A stretch of DNA of 64,000 bases from Runella sp. SP2 (GCF_003711225.1 NZ_CP031030.1:868001-932000), one strand, 5' to 3'. Counted from the stretch's first letter, positions 17,931 through 26,463 are shown. Notes: generated from the letters alone by a model not told the origin. Made by a program: numbers and translations.

Positions 17931-18515
17931 ATGAAAAAACAAATTTCAATCCTCGCTCTTGCAGTTTTCGGTACTGCAGTTTTAATGTCTATCAGTCCTC
18001 TCGCTGTATCGACGGCTCGTCTCGGTGGTGGGACGGGGGAGTTGTACACCCAAGCCCAAATCGAAAAGGGCAAGTACTTGGTCGGAATTATGGGATGTGC
18101 AGATTGCCACGCACCCAAAAAAATGACCGCCCAAGGGCCAATTCCTGACCCTGATTTGGGATTGAGCGGACATCCCGCCAAAATACCGATGGGTAAAGTA
18201 GTGAAAACCCAAGATTGGGTATTGTTTCACCCCATGAACACCATTGCTGTTGGGCCTTGGGGAGCCACCTTTTCGGCAAATCTTACCCCCCATGCTACGG
18301 GTATTGGCAGTTGGTCGGAAGAGCAGTTTATCATTGCCATGACCGAAGGTAAAAGCAAGGGCATTCGTTCGGCTCGCCCTCTGTTACCACCGATGCCTTG
18401 GCAAAACTATGTTCATGCGAAAAAAGAAGATTTGATAGCGATTTTTGCCTATTTAAAAAGCTGTAAGCCCGTTGAAAACGTTGTTCCACAGCCGATTAGT
18501 CCTGATAAGTTGTAA
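17931..18515 (+). CDS. Secreted/periplasmic c-type cytochrome
   Basis: 194 residues. An N-terminal hydrophobic signal segment (about 5-25) is followed by a cytochrome c domain with a single haem motif C-A-D-C-H. Candidate axial Met residues lie in M-P-W and the P-M-G segment. I-E-K-G-K-Y-L-V before the haem motif is typical of Bacteroidota cytochrome c family proteins. Probably a periplasmic electron carrier; partner oxidase or dehydrogenase not encoded nearby. The next gene starts 59 bp downstream in the same direction. Confidence 0.85.
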   Translation: MKKQISILALAVFGTAVLMSISPLAVSTARLGGGTGELYTQAQIEKGKYLVGIMGCADCHAPKKMTAQGPIPDPDLGLSGHPAKIPMGKVVKTQDWVLFHPMNTIAVGPWGATFSANLTPHATGIGSWSEEQFIIAMTEGKSKGIRSARPLLPPMPWQNYVHAKKEDLIAIFAYLKSCKPVENVVPQPISPDKL

Positions 18516-18574
18516 AAATTGCTTAACTAAATAACCTCTTTGCCTATGGCTTTCTGTATTAAACTTAAATTACC

Positions 18575-19024
18575 ATGAAAGAAACATTTCTCATTCTCTT
18601 CACTTCTCTCTTATCATTCATCACTTCATTTGCTCAAACCGACCCACGCGAAGTCGAAATACGCCGTCTTGAAAACCTCGAACGTGAGGCTACAATGCGT
18701 GGAGATTCAGCAACGTTGTTTGGCAAAATTTGGTCGAACGAAATGGTGGTAAACACGCCTGCAAATCGCGTCGGAACAGTAGAAGGCTCCAAAATGCAAC
18801 TACGCACAGGAAATTTAGCATACAGCTCGTTTGTGCGAAATATCGAAAAAATGACTTTCAATGATAACATTGCGATGGTGATGGGGGAGGAAATCACCAA
18901 ACCGCAAGGAATCCAACAACATGCAGGCAAGACCGTTACCCGTCGTTTTACTAATATTTGGAAATACGCAAATAATCAATGGTGTATGATTGGACGACAG
19001 GCTACAATTATAAAAGTGGAGTAA
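18575..19024 (+). CDS. Secreted NTF2-like (DUF4440-type) protein
   Basis: 149 residues. A signal peptide ends near S-F-A-Q. The rest fits a small NTF2-like cone fold: an N-terminal helix (R-R-L-E-N-L-E-R-E-A), W-S-N-E-M-V-V-N-T-P-A-N-R-V, and the closing pattern R-F-T-N-I-W-K-Y-A-N-N-Q-W that is common in nuclear transport factor 2 family proteins. Such folds serve as binding pockets or enzymes; nothing specific can be assigned. Followed by repeated palindromes. Confidence 0.8.
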   Translation: MKETFLILFTSLLSFITSFAQTDPREVEIRRLENLEREATMRGDSATLFGKIWSNEMVVNTPANRVGTVEGSKMQLRTGNLAYSSFVRNIEKMTFNDNIAMVMGEEITKPQGIQQHAGKTVTRRFTNIWKYANNQWCMIGRQATIIKVE

Positions 19025-19047
19025 ACAGTACACGGTCTGCCGTGCAG

Positions 19048-19222
19048 CGGGTTGCTCACAACTCACACAAACCCTTCCAAGTTTTTGTTATCGCCGAAGC
19101 GAAAACTTAGAGAGTCTGCCGTGTAGCGGGTTGCTCACAACCCGCACAAGTCCATCCAAATAAGTCGAAACTAGAAAGGTATTTTAACCCACAGTAGCGA
19201 ACTTTTGTAGGGCGCTACTATT
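19048..19222. repeat. Composite intergenic repeat cluster
   Basis: It holds a GGGTTGCTCACAAC hairpin arm, a degenerate CCTTCCAAGTTT palindrome with loop ATCGCCGAAG (from about 19072), a good hairpin GCGGGTTG-CTCA-CAACCCGC (19126-19145), and an AGTAGCG/CGCTACT hairpin (19195-19222). The same element types appear at 7628-7835 and 15382-15494. It terminates the convergent flanking genes. Confidence 0.8.
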
Positions 19223-19224
19223 TT

Positions 19225-19788
19225 TTATTTTAGACAATCGGTTTCTTTGTTCGTAAGGGTACTGTCCACTTTCCCAGCTTTGCCACTATCTCCCGCTTGG
19301 CTGGGATAAAAGCATCCCTTTTTGGCTTTCAATTCCTTCGTGCCAGGCTCGCAAAGTACACTACAGGCTTCTCCTTCTAATAAACGCAATTTAAAATCTT
19401 TACTTATCACCCGCATCCCGTATTTGAAACGGCCTCGGTAAAGCGTTCCATCTCTTCGCAGACCGTTCCAAGCAAATTCATTCAAACGGTCGTAAAGTAC
19501 CGTGGGGCGTGAAAAAATCACCGTATCGCCACTGGCACTCAAAATGGTAAAACCTTGTACCTCTAGGATTTCGTCGCTAATGAAAGGATAAAACAAATCG
19601 TTGATGCCATCTCCATTTGGCGTAAATACATTGGGCATGTAAATAGACCCGTTGCTGTGCTTAAAATCAACAGGTTGAAGCCCGCAGCAGGCTTCGTATT
19701 CTTTGGGCAAGCCAACATCCACTCGATGATCAGCAAAACAGGCTTGTAAAACTAGCCCTAGTAACAATAGTTGAGAAAACGTTTTCAT
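19225..19788 (-). CDS. Lipoprotein with CHU_C/gliding-motility-associated C-terminal domain
   Basis: 187 residues. The N-terminus has a lipobox (L-V-L-Q-A-C, Cys17), so it should be lipid-anchored. The centre carries Y-M-P-N-V-F-T-P-N-G-D-G-I-N-D, the hallmark of the type B T9SS (CHU_C) C-terminal domain, and A-W-N-G-L-R-R-D-G with G-R-F-K-Y. Unlike the giant adhesins that usually carry this domain, this is nearly a stand-alone copy with a Cys-rich tail after it (C-S-V-L-C-E). Having both a lipobox and a CHU_C-like domain is odd for a secretion signal, so the domain may work structurally here. Confidence 0.85.
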   Translation of the reverse strand: MKTFSQLLLLGLVLQACFADHRVDVGLPKEYEACCGLQPVDFKHSNGSIYMPNVFTPNGDGINDLFYPFISDEILEVQGFTILSASGDTVIFSRPTVLYDRLNEFAWNGLRRDGTLYRGRFKYGMRVISKDFKLRLLEGEACSVLCEPGTKELKAKKGCFYPSQAGDSGKAGKVDSTLTNKETDCLK

Positions 19789-19916
19789 GATTCTAATGAA
19801 GAAATGGGGGATTTTAGTTGGTTTGGCAATTTACATTTTTCCCAAAATCAATTGCTGTTTCAGTGAGTAAAAAATGCCCTATGCCAGATTTATACCTGAA
19901 ACGTATATTACCAAAC

Positions 19917-20903
19917 ATGAACTCAACTCACCTTAAAATAAGCCTTTTGGGCTTAATGATGGGCTTTGCGCACCTTGCATCGTCTCAGAGCACGACTAGC
20001 TGGGAAACGGCGCAGACCGCCAATAGCTGCACCGCACGGCACGAAAATGCGTTTACCAAAGTCGGGGATAAATTATACCTGATTGGTGGACGAGGCACAC
20101 GCCCCGTCGATGAATTTGACCCCAAGACCAATGCGTGGAAACAACTCGCGGCTCCTCCCGTGGAAATGAACCATTTTCAGGCGATTGAATACAACAACGA
20201 AGCCTACGTCATGGGCGCATTTATGGGACAATACCCGCACGAAAAACCGTTGACGTCCATCTATATTTTTAATCCTGCCAAAAACGAGTGGCGTGAAGGC
20301 ACTGCTATTCCTGCGGATAGGCTTCGAGGGGCGACGGGGGCCGTAAATTACAACAACAAGCTCTATTTGGTGTGCGGCATTCAGGATGGACATTACGATG
20401 GGCACGTGGGCTGGCTCGACGAATTTGACCCCAAAACCAATACGTGGCGTAAACTTCCCGACGCGCCACACGTGCGTGACCACGTTTCGGTGGCCGTCAT
20501 TAACGATAAACTCTACGTGGCGGGTGGTCGCCGCTCGACGGCGCGCATCAATCAGGTGCTCAACCTCACTGAACCCGCCGTGGATGTCTTTGATTTTAAA
20601 ACAAATACGTGGACAACTTTACCCGCTGACTTAAACTTGCCAACGCAGCGGGCGGGAAACATGGCCGTGCCTTTTGGGTATAAATTGTTGATTATGGGGG
20701 GAGAAAGCCCCGCTCAAGTGGAAGCCCACGCGGAAGTTGAGGCACTGAATACCAAAACGATGAAGTGGGAAAAATTACCCAACCTCAACAAAGGCCGTCA
20801 CGGAACAGGCGCGACGATTTATAAGAAAAAGGTATATGTAGCGGCAGGTTCGGGCAACCGAGGTGGCGGGCCTGAACTGACATCAATGGAAATTTTGAAA
20901 TAA
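19917..20903 (+). CDS. Secreted Kelch-repeat beta-propeller protein
   Basis: 328 residues from ATG 19917, chosen because it gives a signal peptide ending A-S-S-Q; an upstream in-frame ATG at 19881 is less likely. Five to six Kelch units are seen, with the repeated patterns D-K-L-Y-x-x-G-G, D-P-K-T-N-x-W and the double-Gly strands. Kelch propellers bind ligands or act as sugar-active enzymes (galactose oxidase, N-acetylneuraminate epimerase). It lies just before an amidohydrolase and a sugar oxidoreductase cluster, which fits carbohydrate processing. Exact activity unknown. Confidence 0.88.
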   Translation: MNSTHLKISLLGLMMGFAHLASSQSTTSWETAQTANSCTARHENAFTKVGDKLYLIGGRGTRPVDEFDPKTNAWKQLAAPPVEMNHFQAIEYNNEAYVMGAFMGQYPHEKPLTSIYIFNPAKNEWREGTAIPADRLRGATGAVNYNNKLYLVCGIQDGHYDGHVGWLDEFDPKTNTWRKLPDAPHVRDHVSVAVINDKLYVAGGRRSTARINQVLNLTEPAVDVFDFKTNTWTTLPADLNLPTQRAGNMAVPFGYKLLIMGGESPAQVEAHAEVEALNTKTMKWEKLPNLNKGRHGTGATIYKKKVYVAAGSGNRGGGPELTSMEILK

Positions 20904-20974
20904 AAAGAAAAATTGCATTTTCGCATCGGAGATGCATCTTGAATTTAAGTAACATTTGTAAAACTTGACTGATA

Positions 20975-21817
20975 ATGATTATTGATTCGCACCAACATTT
21001 TTGGATATACGATGCCGAACGCGACGCGTGGATTAACGATGAAATGACGCGTATTCGCCAGAATTTTCTTCCTGAAGACCTGAAACCAGTGTATGAGGCG
21101 AATGGTGTCTCGGGCTGCGTAGCCGTTCAGGCCGACCAATCGGATGCCGAAACCTTGTTTTTGTTGGCCTTGGCCGAAAAGTATTCCTCTTTCGTAAAAG
21201 GAGTAGTAGGGTGGGTCGATTTACGGGCCAATGATCTCTACGACCGCCTTGATTATTATTCTCAATACGAGTTATTAAAAGGATTTCGGCACGTGGCACA
21301 GGGCGAGCCCGACGATTTTTTGGCGCGTCCCGAAGTCATCAAAGGAATACGGCAGTTGAGCGCATTTGACTATACCTATGACATCCTCATTTATCCGACC
21401 CAATTAAAAGCGGCGTTGCAGTTGGTGCGCGAGGTGCCTGAAGTGCAGTTTGTGGTGGATCATATTGCCAAACCCTACATCAAAGACAAAAAAATCAATA
21501 CTTGGTCGAACTACATGCGGCAGTTGGCGGCGTTTCCCCACGTACAGTGCAAAGTATCAGGAATGGTGACGGAAACTGATTGGAAAAACTGGAAAACCGA
21601 AGACTTTTTTCCCTACTTAGACGTGGTTTTTGAAGCTTTTGGTGTGGAAAGGTTGATGTTTGGCTCCGATTGGCCCGTTTGCTTGGTGGCTGCGGAGTAC
21701 GAACAGGTGCTTGGTATTGTCCAAGAATACATGAAACGGGTAGGTTTCTCAGAAAATGACCAAGCCAAAGTTTTGGGTCAGAATGCCGCTCGTTTTTACC
21801 GTTTGGAGGATGTTTAG
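20975..21817 (+). CDS. Amidohydrolase family 2 (L-fucono/rhamnonolactonase-like)
   Basis: 280 residues, soluble. Metal-site features of the COG3618 amidohydrolases are intact: I-D-S-H-Q-H-F at the N-terminus, G-F-R-H, V-V-D-H-I-A-K-P, K-V-S-G-M and G-S-D-W-P. Characterised relatives open sugar lactones (L-fuconolactone, L-rhamnono-1,4-lactone). It starts 72 bp after the Kelch gene and precedes the Gfo/Idh/MocA oxidoreductase, which fits a sugar dehydrogenase-lactonase route. Substrate not determinable. Confidence 0.88.
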   Translation: MIIDSHQHFWIYDAERDAWINDEMTRIRQNFLPEDLKPVYEANGVSGCVAVQADQSDAETLFLLALAEKYSSFVKGVVGWVDLRANDLYDRLDYYSQYELLKGFRHVAQGEPDDFLARPEVIKGIRQLSAFDYTYDILIYPTQLKAALQLVREVPEVQFVVDHIAKPYIKDKKINTWSNYMRQLAAFPHVQCKVSGMVTETDWKNWKTEDFFPYLDVVFEAFGVERLMFGSDWPVCLVAAEYEQVLGIVQEYMKRVGFSENDQAKVLGQNAARFYRLEDV

Positions 21818-21887
21818 GCTTGTTTTTAAAAAAAATTATTATTTGTGCTATATATTTTAAAAAAATAGTATCAAATTTGAGTTAAAA

Positions 21888-21923
21888 TTTGGACGTGAGG
21901 TTTTCGATAAAATCGTATTTTTG
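21888..21923 (+). promoter_or_regulatory. Possible promoter of the Gfo/Idh/MocA operon
   Basis: TATTTTTG (21916-21923) matches TAnnTTTG. An upstream TTTG (21888-21891) is 24 bp away, slightly long. Confidence 0.4.
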
Positions 21924-21981
21924 TTAAAATATCGAGCGTTCAGTCAGTTAGCTCATTCATTTCTAAATCCTTTCAATTCTC

Positions 21982-23265
21982 ATGAACACCACTCGCCGTG
22001 AAGTGCTAAAATTGGCAGGTGCTGCTTTGGCAGGAACTGCATTTCCATCCATCATTATTCCGAACAAAGCGTTTGCTGGTATGAATTCGGAAACACTTAA
22101 AGTAGGTCTTATTGGTTGTGGTGGACGTGGCTCGGGAGCTGCCATGCAAGCTTTGAAAGCCGATCCAAACGTTGTTCTTTATGCCCTTGGCGAAATTTTC
22201 CCAGAGCGTTTTAATACCTGCCTTGAAGGTCTTCGCAAAGTACACGGCGACAAAGTTCAGGTGGACGAAGGTCGTAAATTTGTAGGTTTTGATGCGTATC
22301 AAAAAGTAATCGACTCGGGTGTGGATGTCGTTCTTTTGGCGACACCACCGCATTTCCGCCCGCTTCACTTGGAAGCTGCTATCAAGGCGGGAAAACATAT
22401 TTTCTGCGAAAAACCAGTAGCGGTTGATGCCCCTGGTATTCGTAAAGTATTGGAATTGGCAAAATTAGCCAAAGAGAAAAATGTCTCTTTGGTTTCGGGT
22501 TTCTGCTGGCGTTTCCACGAGCCAAAACGGGCTGTATTTGGTAAAATCAACGAAGGTGCAATTGGCGAAGTAATGTCGATTTATAACACCTACAACACGG
22601 GTGGTGCGTGGTCATTTCCACGTCAAGAAGGCTGGAACGATTTGCAGTTTCAATTGCGTAACTGGATGTATTACACGTGGTTAGCGGGGGATCATATCGT
22701 AGAGCAAGCTGTACACAGCATCGACATGATGTCGTGGGCGATGGGCGATGTTTTGCCCGTGAGTGCCGTAGGTACAGGTGGTCGTCAAGTGCGCGTTGAC
22801 CCGTTGTATGGACACATTTTTGATCACTTTGCCATTACATACGATTATCCAAATGGGGCAAAAGGTTTCCACTTCTCGCGTCAGCAAGAAAACTGCGAGC
22901 GTAGCTATTTGGTAGAAACTTTTGGGACGAAAGGCCGTGCGATGGCTAACTGCTCACGCCCAACGCATAAAATTGAAGGTGCAAATCCTTGGGAATATTC
23001 TGGTGCTCAAAACGATATGTACCAAACAGAACACAACGAACTGTTTGCGTCGATTCGTAACAGCAAACCCATCAACAACGGTGAGTGGATGGCCAACAGT
23101 ACCATGCTTGCAATTATGGGACGTATGGCGGCTTACACAGGGAAGAAAATCACGTGGGACGAAGCTATTAAGTCGAACGAAGTATTGGCACCAGACATTA
23201 CAAGCTGGGATATGCCTGCACCAAAGGTAGAAGTAGCTCGCCCAGGTTTTACGCCTTTCTTCTAG
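21982..23265 (+). CDS. Gfo/Idh/MocA family oxidoreductase with Tat-type signal
   Basis: 427 residues. The N-terminus T-R-R-E-V-L-K-L-A-G plus a hydrophobic stretch resembles a twin-arginine signal, so it probably acts in the periplasm. The Rossmann NAD(P) site is G-L-I-G-C-G-G-R-G-S-G, and C-E-K-P-V-A carries the family's conserved E-K-P. C-terminal domain motifs W-N-D-L-Q-F and D-H-I-V-E-Q-A-V-H-S-I-D follow. It oxidises or epimerises a sugar, inositol or glycosidic substrate. Translationally close (7 bp) to the TIM-barrel isomerase downstream. Confidence 0.93.
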   Translation: MNTTRREVLKLAGAALAGTAFPSIIIPNKAFAGMNSETLKVGLIGCGGRGSGAAMQALKADPNVVLYALGEIFPERFNTCLEGLRKVHGDKVQVDEGRKFVGFDAYQKVIDSGVDVVLLATPPHFRPLHLEAAIKAGKHIFCEKPVAVDAPGIRKVLELAKLAKEKNVSLVSGFCWRFHEPKRAVFGKINEGAIGEVMSIYNTYNTGGAWSFPRQEGWNDLQFQLRNWMYYTWLAGDHIVEQAVHSIDMMSWAMGDVLPVSAVGTGGRQVRVDPLYGHIFDHFAITYDYPNGAKGFHFSRQQENCERSYLVETFGTKGRAMANCSRPTHKIEGANPWEYSGAQNDMYQTEHNELFASIRNSKPINNGEWMANSTMLAIMGRMAAYTGKKITWDEAIKSNEVLAPDITSWDMPAPKVEVARPGFTPFF

Positions 23266-23272
23266 TCACCTC

Positions 23273-24175
23273 ATGCAAAGAAGAGAATTTTTAAAAAACT
23301 CCACCATCGCAACTACGGCTGCGGTGGTGGGGATAGACCGTGCTGCCCTTGCGGCAAAGCCTGTAGCGCGCCCGTTGATAAAAAAGAGCCTTAAATACGG
23401 CATGGTAACTGAAAAAATTTCGGTGCTTGACAAGTTTAAGTTGCTCAAAGACCTTGGATTCGACGGCGTGGAACTAGATTCCCCCAACGACCTTGATCCC
23501 AAAGAGATTTTAGAAGCCCGTGACAAAACAGGGCTGCTGATTCCTGGGGTAGTCAACTCGGTTCACTGGAAATCGCCACTTTCGGACGCAGACCCTAAAG
23601 TGAGAGAAACCTGTTCTAAATCAATGATTAAATCGTTGAACGACTGTAAACTCTACGGCGGAACGACGGTATTGTTGGTGCCAGGGGTGGTCAATGCGGG
23701 TACAAGCTACCAAGATGCGTACCAACGTGCTCAAAAGGAAATTATTAAGTTAATTCCTGAAGCAGAAAAAACGGGAATAAAAATTGCGCTCGAAAACGTT
23801 TGGAACAACTTCCTCATTAGTCCCGTAGAAGCAGCTCGTTTTGTCGATGAAATCAATCACCCACTGGTGGGCTGGTATTTTGACGTGGGCAATATTCTTC
23901 GCTACGGTTGGCCTGAGCATTGGATTGAAACGCTCGGAAAGCGCATTATGAAAATCGACATCAAAGAATTTAGCCGCAAAAAACAACAAGACGAGGGCCT
24001 TTGGAAAGGTTTTGACGTGGAGTTGATGGACGGTGACTGCAACTGGCCTGTTGTTAACAATGCCTTGGCAAAAGTAGGTTACTCGGGTTGGGGCTCTGCC
24101 GAAGTTCCTGGCGGTGACCGTAAGCGTTTGCAAGTCATCAGCGAACGCATGGATGCGGTTTTTAATGCCCAATAA
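23273..24175 (+). CDS. Sugar phosphate isomerase/epimerase-like TIM-barrel protein with Tat-type signal
   Basis: 300 residues. M-Q-R-R-E-F-L-K-N-S followed by a hydrophobic Ala-rich segment is a twin-arginine-like signal. The xylose-isomerase-like TIM barrel shows G-F-D-G-V-E-L, I-A-L-E-N-V-W-N-N, W-Y-F-D-V-G-N, I-D-I-K-E-F and A-E-V-P-G-G-D with metal-ligand Glu, Asp, His candidates. It starts 7 bp after the Gfo/Idh/MocA gene, so the two form an operon, a pairing common in Bacteroidota sugar or inositol catabolism. Ends at a palindromic terminator. Substrate unknown. Confidence 0.92.
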   Translation: MQRREFLKNSTIATTAAVVGIDRAALAAKPVARPLIKKSLKYGMVTEKISVLDKFKLLKDLGFDGVELDSPNDLDPKEILEARDKTGLLIPGVVNSVHWKSPLSDADPKVRETCSKSMIKSLNDCKLYGGTTVLLVPGVVNAGTSYQDAYQRAQKEIIKLIPEAEKTGIKIALENVWNNFLISPVEAARFVDEINHPLVGWYFDVGNILRYGWPEHWIETLGKRIMKIDIKEFSRKKQQDEGLWKGFDVELMDGDCNWPVVNNALAKVGYSGWGSAEVPGGDRKRLQVISERMDAVFNAQ

Positions 24176-24189
24176 ACGTCTATTTTATC

Positions 24190-24245
24190 AACCTCCCGAA
24201 AGTTTTGAACTAACCTCCCGAAAGTTAAAAACTTTCGGGAGGTTG
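24190..24245. terminator. Repeat-containing bidirectional terminator
   Basis: AACCTCCCGAAAGTT occurs directly at 24190-24204 and 24212-24226. The second copy pairs with AACTTTCGGGAGGTT (24231-24245), making a 15-bp stem with a 4-nt loop. It separates convergent genes. The extra direct copy allows two alternative hairpins. Confidence 0.8.
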
Positions 24246-24260
24246 ATTGGAGGATAAGTA

Positions 24261-24788
24261 CTACAAATACACTTCTGCCTTGTTTTTTCGCTTCAAAATA
24301 AGCGCACTCACCAGCGCCACAATCAACCCCACGGGCAATACTTCAGTATAAGTGATTAGGGTGACGTACAACGGACTTTTGTACATTTCTTTAAATTCCT
24401 CCATTTCTTTGGTTTTAGCCGCCAACGCCGCCGCGTCAGTTTGGGCAACTTCTTTGAGCACGTGCTTGATATAGATGTCGAGGTAATCAGGCACAAACAA
24501 ATAGTAGTAAAAAAGCCAAACAAAGACATACATCGTTGAGCCAATGAGGGCGATAAAAGCCCCCGTTTTAAAAGCTTGCCCAAACGAGATATGTCCACCT
24601 AGCTCTTTATTACGGTAGTTACGAACGCCAAAAAAGATAAGTGAAAAAATAAGCACCATGGCCGCATAACCCATGAGCTCGTTGCCACTGAAATCGGGGT
24701 TGGTATAACACAAGTTGACCATGTAAACCATGTTGGCACAAAGAATCGTACCAAGAACAAGTCCGAAAATGAAGATGTTGCGTTTCAT
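24261..24788 (-). CDS. DUF4199 membrane protein
   Basis: 175 residues from the ATG at 24788; a longer frame starting nine codons earlier adds only polar residues before the first membrane helix. Four hydrophobic segments; the pattern I-S-F-G-Q-A-F-K-T-G after helix 2 and the loop before helix 4 are typical of DUF4199. Function unknown. It follows the LuxR-type regulator gene by 114 bp on the same strand. Confidence 0.85.
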   Translation of the reverse strand: MKRNIFIFGLVLGTILCANMVYMVNLCYTNPDFSGNELMGYAAMVLIFSLIFFGVRNYRNKELGGHISFGQAFKTGAFIALIGSTMYVFVWLFYYYLFVPDYLDIYIKHVLKEVAQTDAAALAAKTKEMEEFKEMYKSPLYVTLITYTEVLPVGLIVALVSALILKRKNKAEVYL

Positions 24789-24902
24789 TGTTTTTGAGGG
24801 TTTTATTTTCGGCAAAACTAGGTTGAGTACGTGGTTCTGGACTCATACTAAAGTACCAAAATACGTTTTTAGCCCCAATTCAGACTAAAGTAGGAGAGGG
24901 CG

Positions 24903-25376
24903 CTAGGTGATGATATTCAGTCGTTTGGCTTTTTCTATGGCCTGGGTTCGGCTTTTGACGTCCATTTTTACAAATAAATTGGAAACGTGCGTTTTGATGG
25001 TACTCAGCGACAAAAACAACCGTTCGGCGATTTCGGCGTTGCTGTAACCTTGCGCCAATAGCTGTAAAACTTCGTATTCGCGTGTGCTCAAATTAAGCTT
25101 TTGCAGTTCATTTTCATTGATGAGTGATTGCCCCGCGACTACCACTTCTTTTTCGATAACGACGGTTTCAACGCTGGGTTTGATAAGTTGTTTGGCTACC
25201 CACACACCAAGTAACAAGAAAAAGACCGCGATGAGGCCCACGTAAATCTCAATGGAATTGTCCATGATTAAAAACTTCCATTGCAGCCATTTCAGAGTAA
25301 ATACCAAAATAGCCATGAGGAAACCGTACAAAGCGAAATAACGTGTTTTAAAAAATAGGTCTTTAAAAAAGCTCAT
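24903..25376 (-). CDS. Membrane-anchored LuxR-type regulator
   Basis: 157 residues. Two membrane segments (about 13-32 and 42-64) precede a short linker and a C-terminal LuxR/GerE helix-turn-helix: L-S-T-R-E-Y-E-V-L, then G-Y-S-N-A-E-I-A-E-R-L-F-L-S and T-I-K-T-H-V-S-N-L-F. No receiver or autoinducer domain is present, so it is a one-component regulator held at the membrane. The lipoprotein gene ends 21 bp upstream, and the DUF4199 gene follows, suggesting a three-gene unit that senses an envelope cue. Signal unknown. Confidence 0.88.
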   Translation of the reverse strand: MSFFKDLFFKTRYFALYGFLMAILVFTLKWLQWKFLIMDNSIEIYVGLIAVFFLLLGVWVAKQLIKPSVETVVIEKEVVVAGQSLINENELQKLNLSTREYEVLQLLAQGYSNAEIAERLFLSLSTIKTHVSNLFVKMDVKSRTQAIEKAKRLNIIT

Positions 25377-25397
25377 GGCGAAGCTCAGCGGTGTTGT

Positions 25398-25844
25398 TTA
25401 TTTTTGACGAATGTAGGTTTCGATATTGAGGTGATTGACACCCAGTTTTTCTACTTTTTCGATGCCCGTAATCGTCAGCGTATCTCCCGAAATGTGGTAT
25501 TCAAAGTCAAATTTTCCCCCTTCCCACTCCCGTACGTTGAAATAATCCAAGTATTCGGTGTAATTTTTTTCACCAATGGTCACACGACCACCTCCAGCGC
25601 TGTAGTCGGCAGTAGAGTCTTTGCCGTGTTGAAGGTCGTGGCGCAAAAAAGCAAAGTGGGTTGGACTAATGATTTTAATCATTTCTTGTCCTTTGGTATA
25701 ATCGGTTCGGGTAGTGTCATTGCCTTTAATGGTGGTACCAGACAAAAGTTTCCACGTCCCAACGAGCGCTTGAGTGGAAGTTTCTTTCGGAGTACAAGCA
25801 CCGACGGTCCCAATAAGTAAGATAGCGATTGCGGTTTGGTTCAT
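25398..25844 (-). CDS. Lipocalin-like lipoprotein
   Basis: 148 residues with a lipoprotein signal (hydrophobic stretch ending G-T-V-G-A-C, Cys17). The mature part begins A-L-V-G-T-W-K-L, the opening of lipocalin-like small beta-barrel proteins in Bacteroidota, and continues with alternating strands. It is the first gene of a minus-strand group with the LuxR-type and DUF4199 genes. Probably a periplasm- or outer-membrane-tethered binding protein; ligand unknown. Confidence 0.8.
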   Translation of the reverse strand: MNQTAIAILLIGTVGACTPKETSTQALVGTWKLLSGTTIKGNDTTRTDYTKGQEMIKIISPTHFAFLRHDLQHGKDSTADYSAGGGRVTIGEKNYTEYLDYFNVREWEGGKFDFEYHISGDTLTITGIEKVEKLGVNHLNIETYIRQK

Positions 25845-25943
25845 AAGAAAAGGGTTTAAAGTCGCTAAGATATGTAAAAACCACGGGAGATAATTCGATA
25901 AGGAAATTCAAAAATCTAAGGTTGTTTTAATATCGTCTTAAGG

Positions 25944-25971
25944 TTGCTCTAATAGCGAGGTACTACCTTTG
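25944..25971 (+). promoter_or_regulatory. Promoter of the small secreted protein gene
   Basis: TTG (25944-25946), 17 bp, TACCTTTG (25964-25971): a complete Bacteroidota promoter, 49 bp before the ATG at 26021. Confidence 0.7.
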
Positions 25972-26020
25972 TAGTGTCCTCAAAGGAGGCAATATTCCAA
26001 AAATCAAATTAATTAAAACA

Positions 26021-26413
26021 ATGAAATCAATCATCACACTTATAGCATCAGTCGTAACGCTGAGTGCAACAACCGCCTTTGCACAACTTAATTCGTCACA
26101 TAATTACAAGCGTCCAGTATCCCAGCAGAAGGTAGCTACCGATGCACAAATAGTCGTAAATGAGCGAATTGCGCCATTGAAGCTAAACAACAACGTAGCT
26201 TCTGTACACAATTACAAGCGCCAAGGCAGTGTAGGTTTTGAGCAGGAAGCTATTGTTGCATTAAGCGCGCCAGTGATTGGTAATACCCCACAAAACCCCA
26301 TGCTATTACCTAATTATTACAAGGGTCACGCAAAACCCGTAGGAGTTGAAAATCGAAATGCTATGAAAAGCATAAAGACAGTAGAGCCATCGAAAGATGT
26401 GGCGAAACGGTAG
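26021..26413 (+). CDS. Small secreted protein with H-N-Y-K-R repeats, unknown function
   Basis: 130 residues. A clear signal peptide ends at A-F-A-Q. The mature part (~109 residues) is basic and low in Cys, with two H-N-Y-K-R motifs (S-S-H-N-Y-K-R-P and S-V-H-N-Y-K-R-Q) and a looser N-Y-Y-K-G-H. It has its own strong promoter and a terminator, so it is probably an abundant monocistronic product. No recognised family. Confidence 0.75.
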   Translation: MKSIITLIASVVTLSATTAFAQLNSSHNYKRPVSQQKVATDAQIVVNERIAPLKLNNNVASVHNYKRQGSVGFEQEAIVALSAPVIGNTPQNPMLLPNYYKGHAKPVGVENRNAMKSIKTVEPSKDVAKR

Positions 26414-26434
26414 TGAGTTCTGCTTTTAAACGGG

Positions 26435-26463
26435 AAAGCCACGGAGTCAATTCCGTGGCTTTT
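26435..26463 (+). terminator. Terminator of the small secreted protein gene
   Basis: AAAGCCACGG pairs with CCGTGGCTTT around an 8-nt loop, followed by T-rich sequence. Confidence 0.8.
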
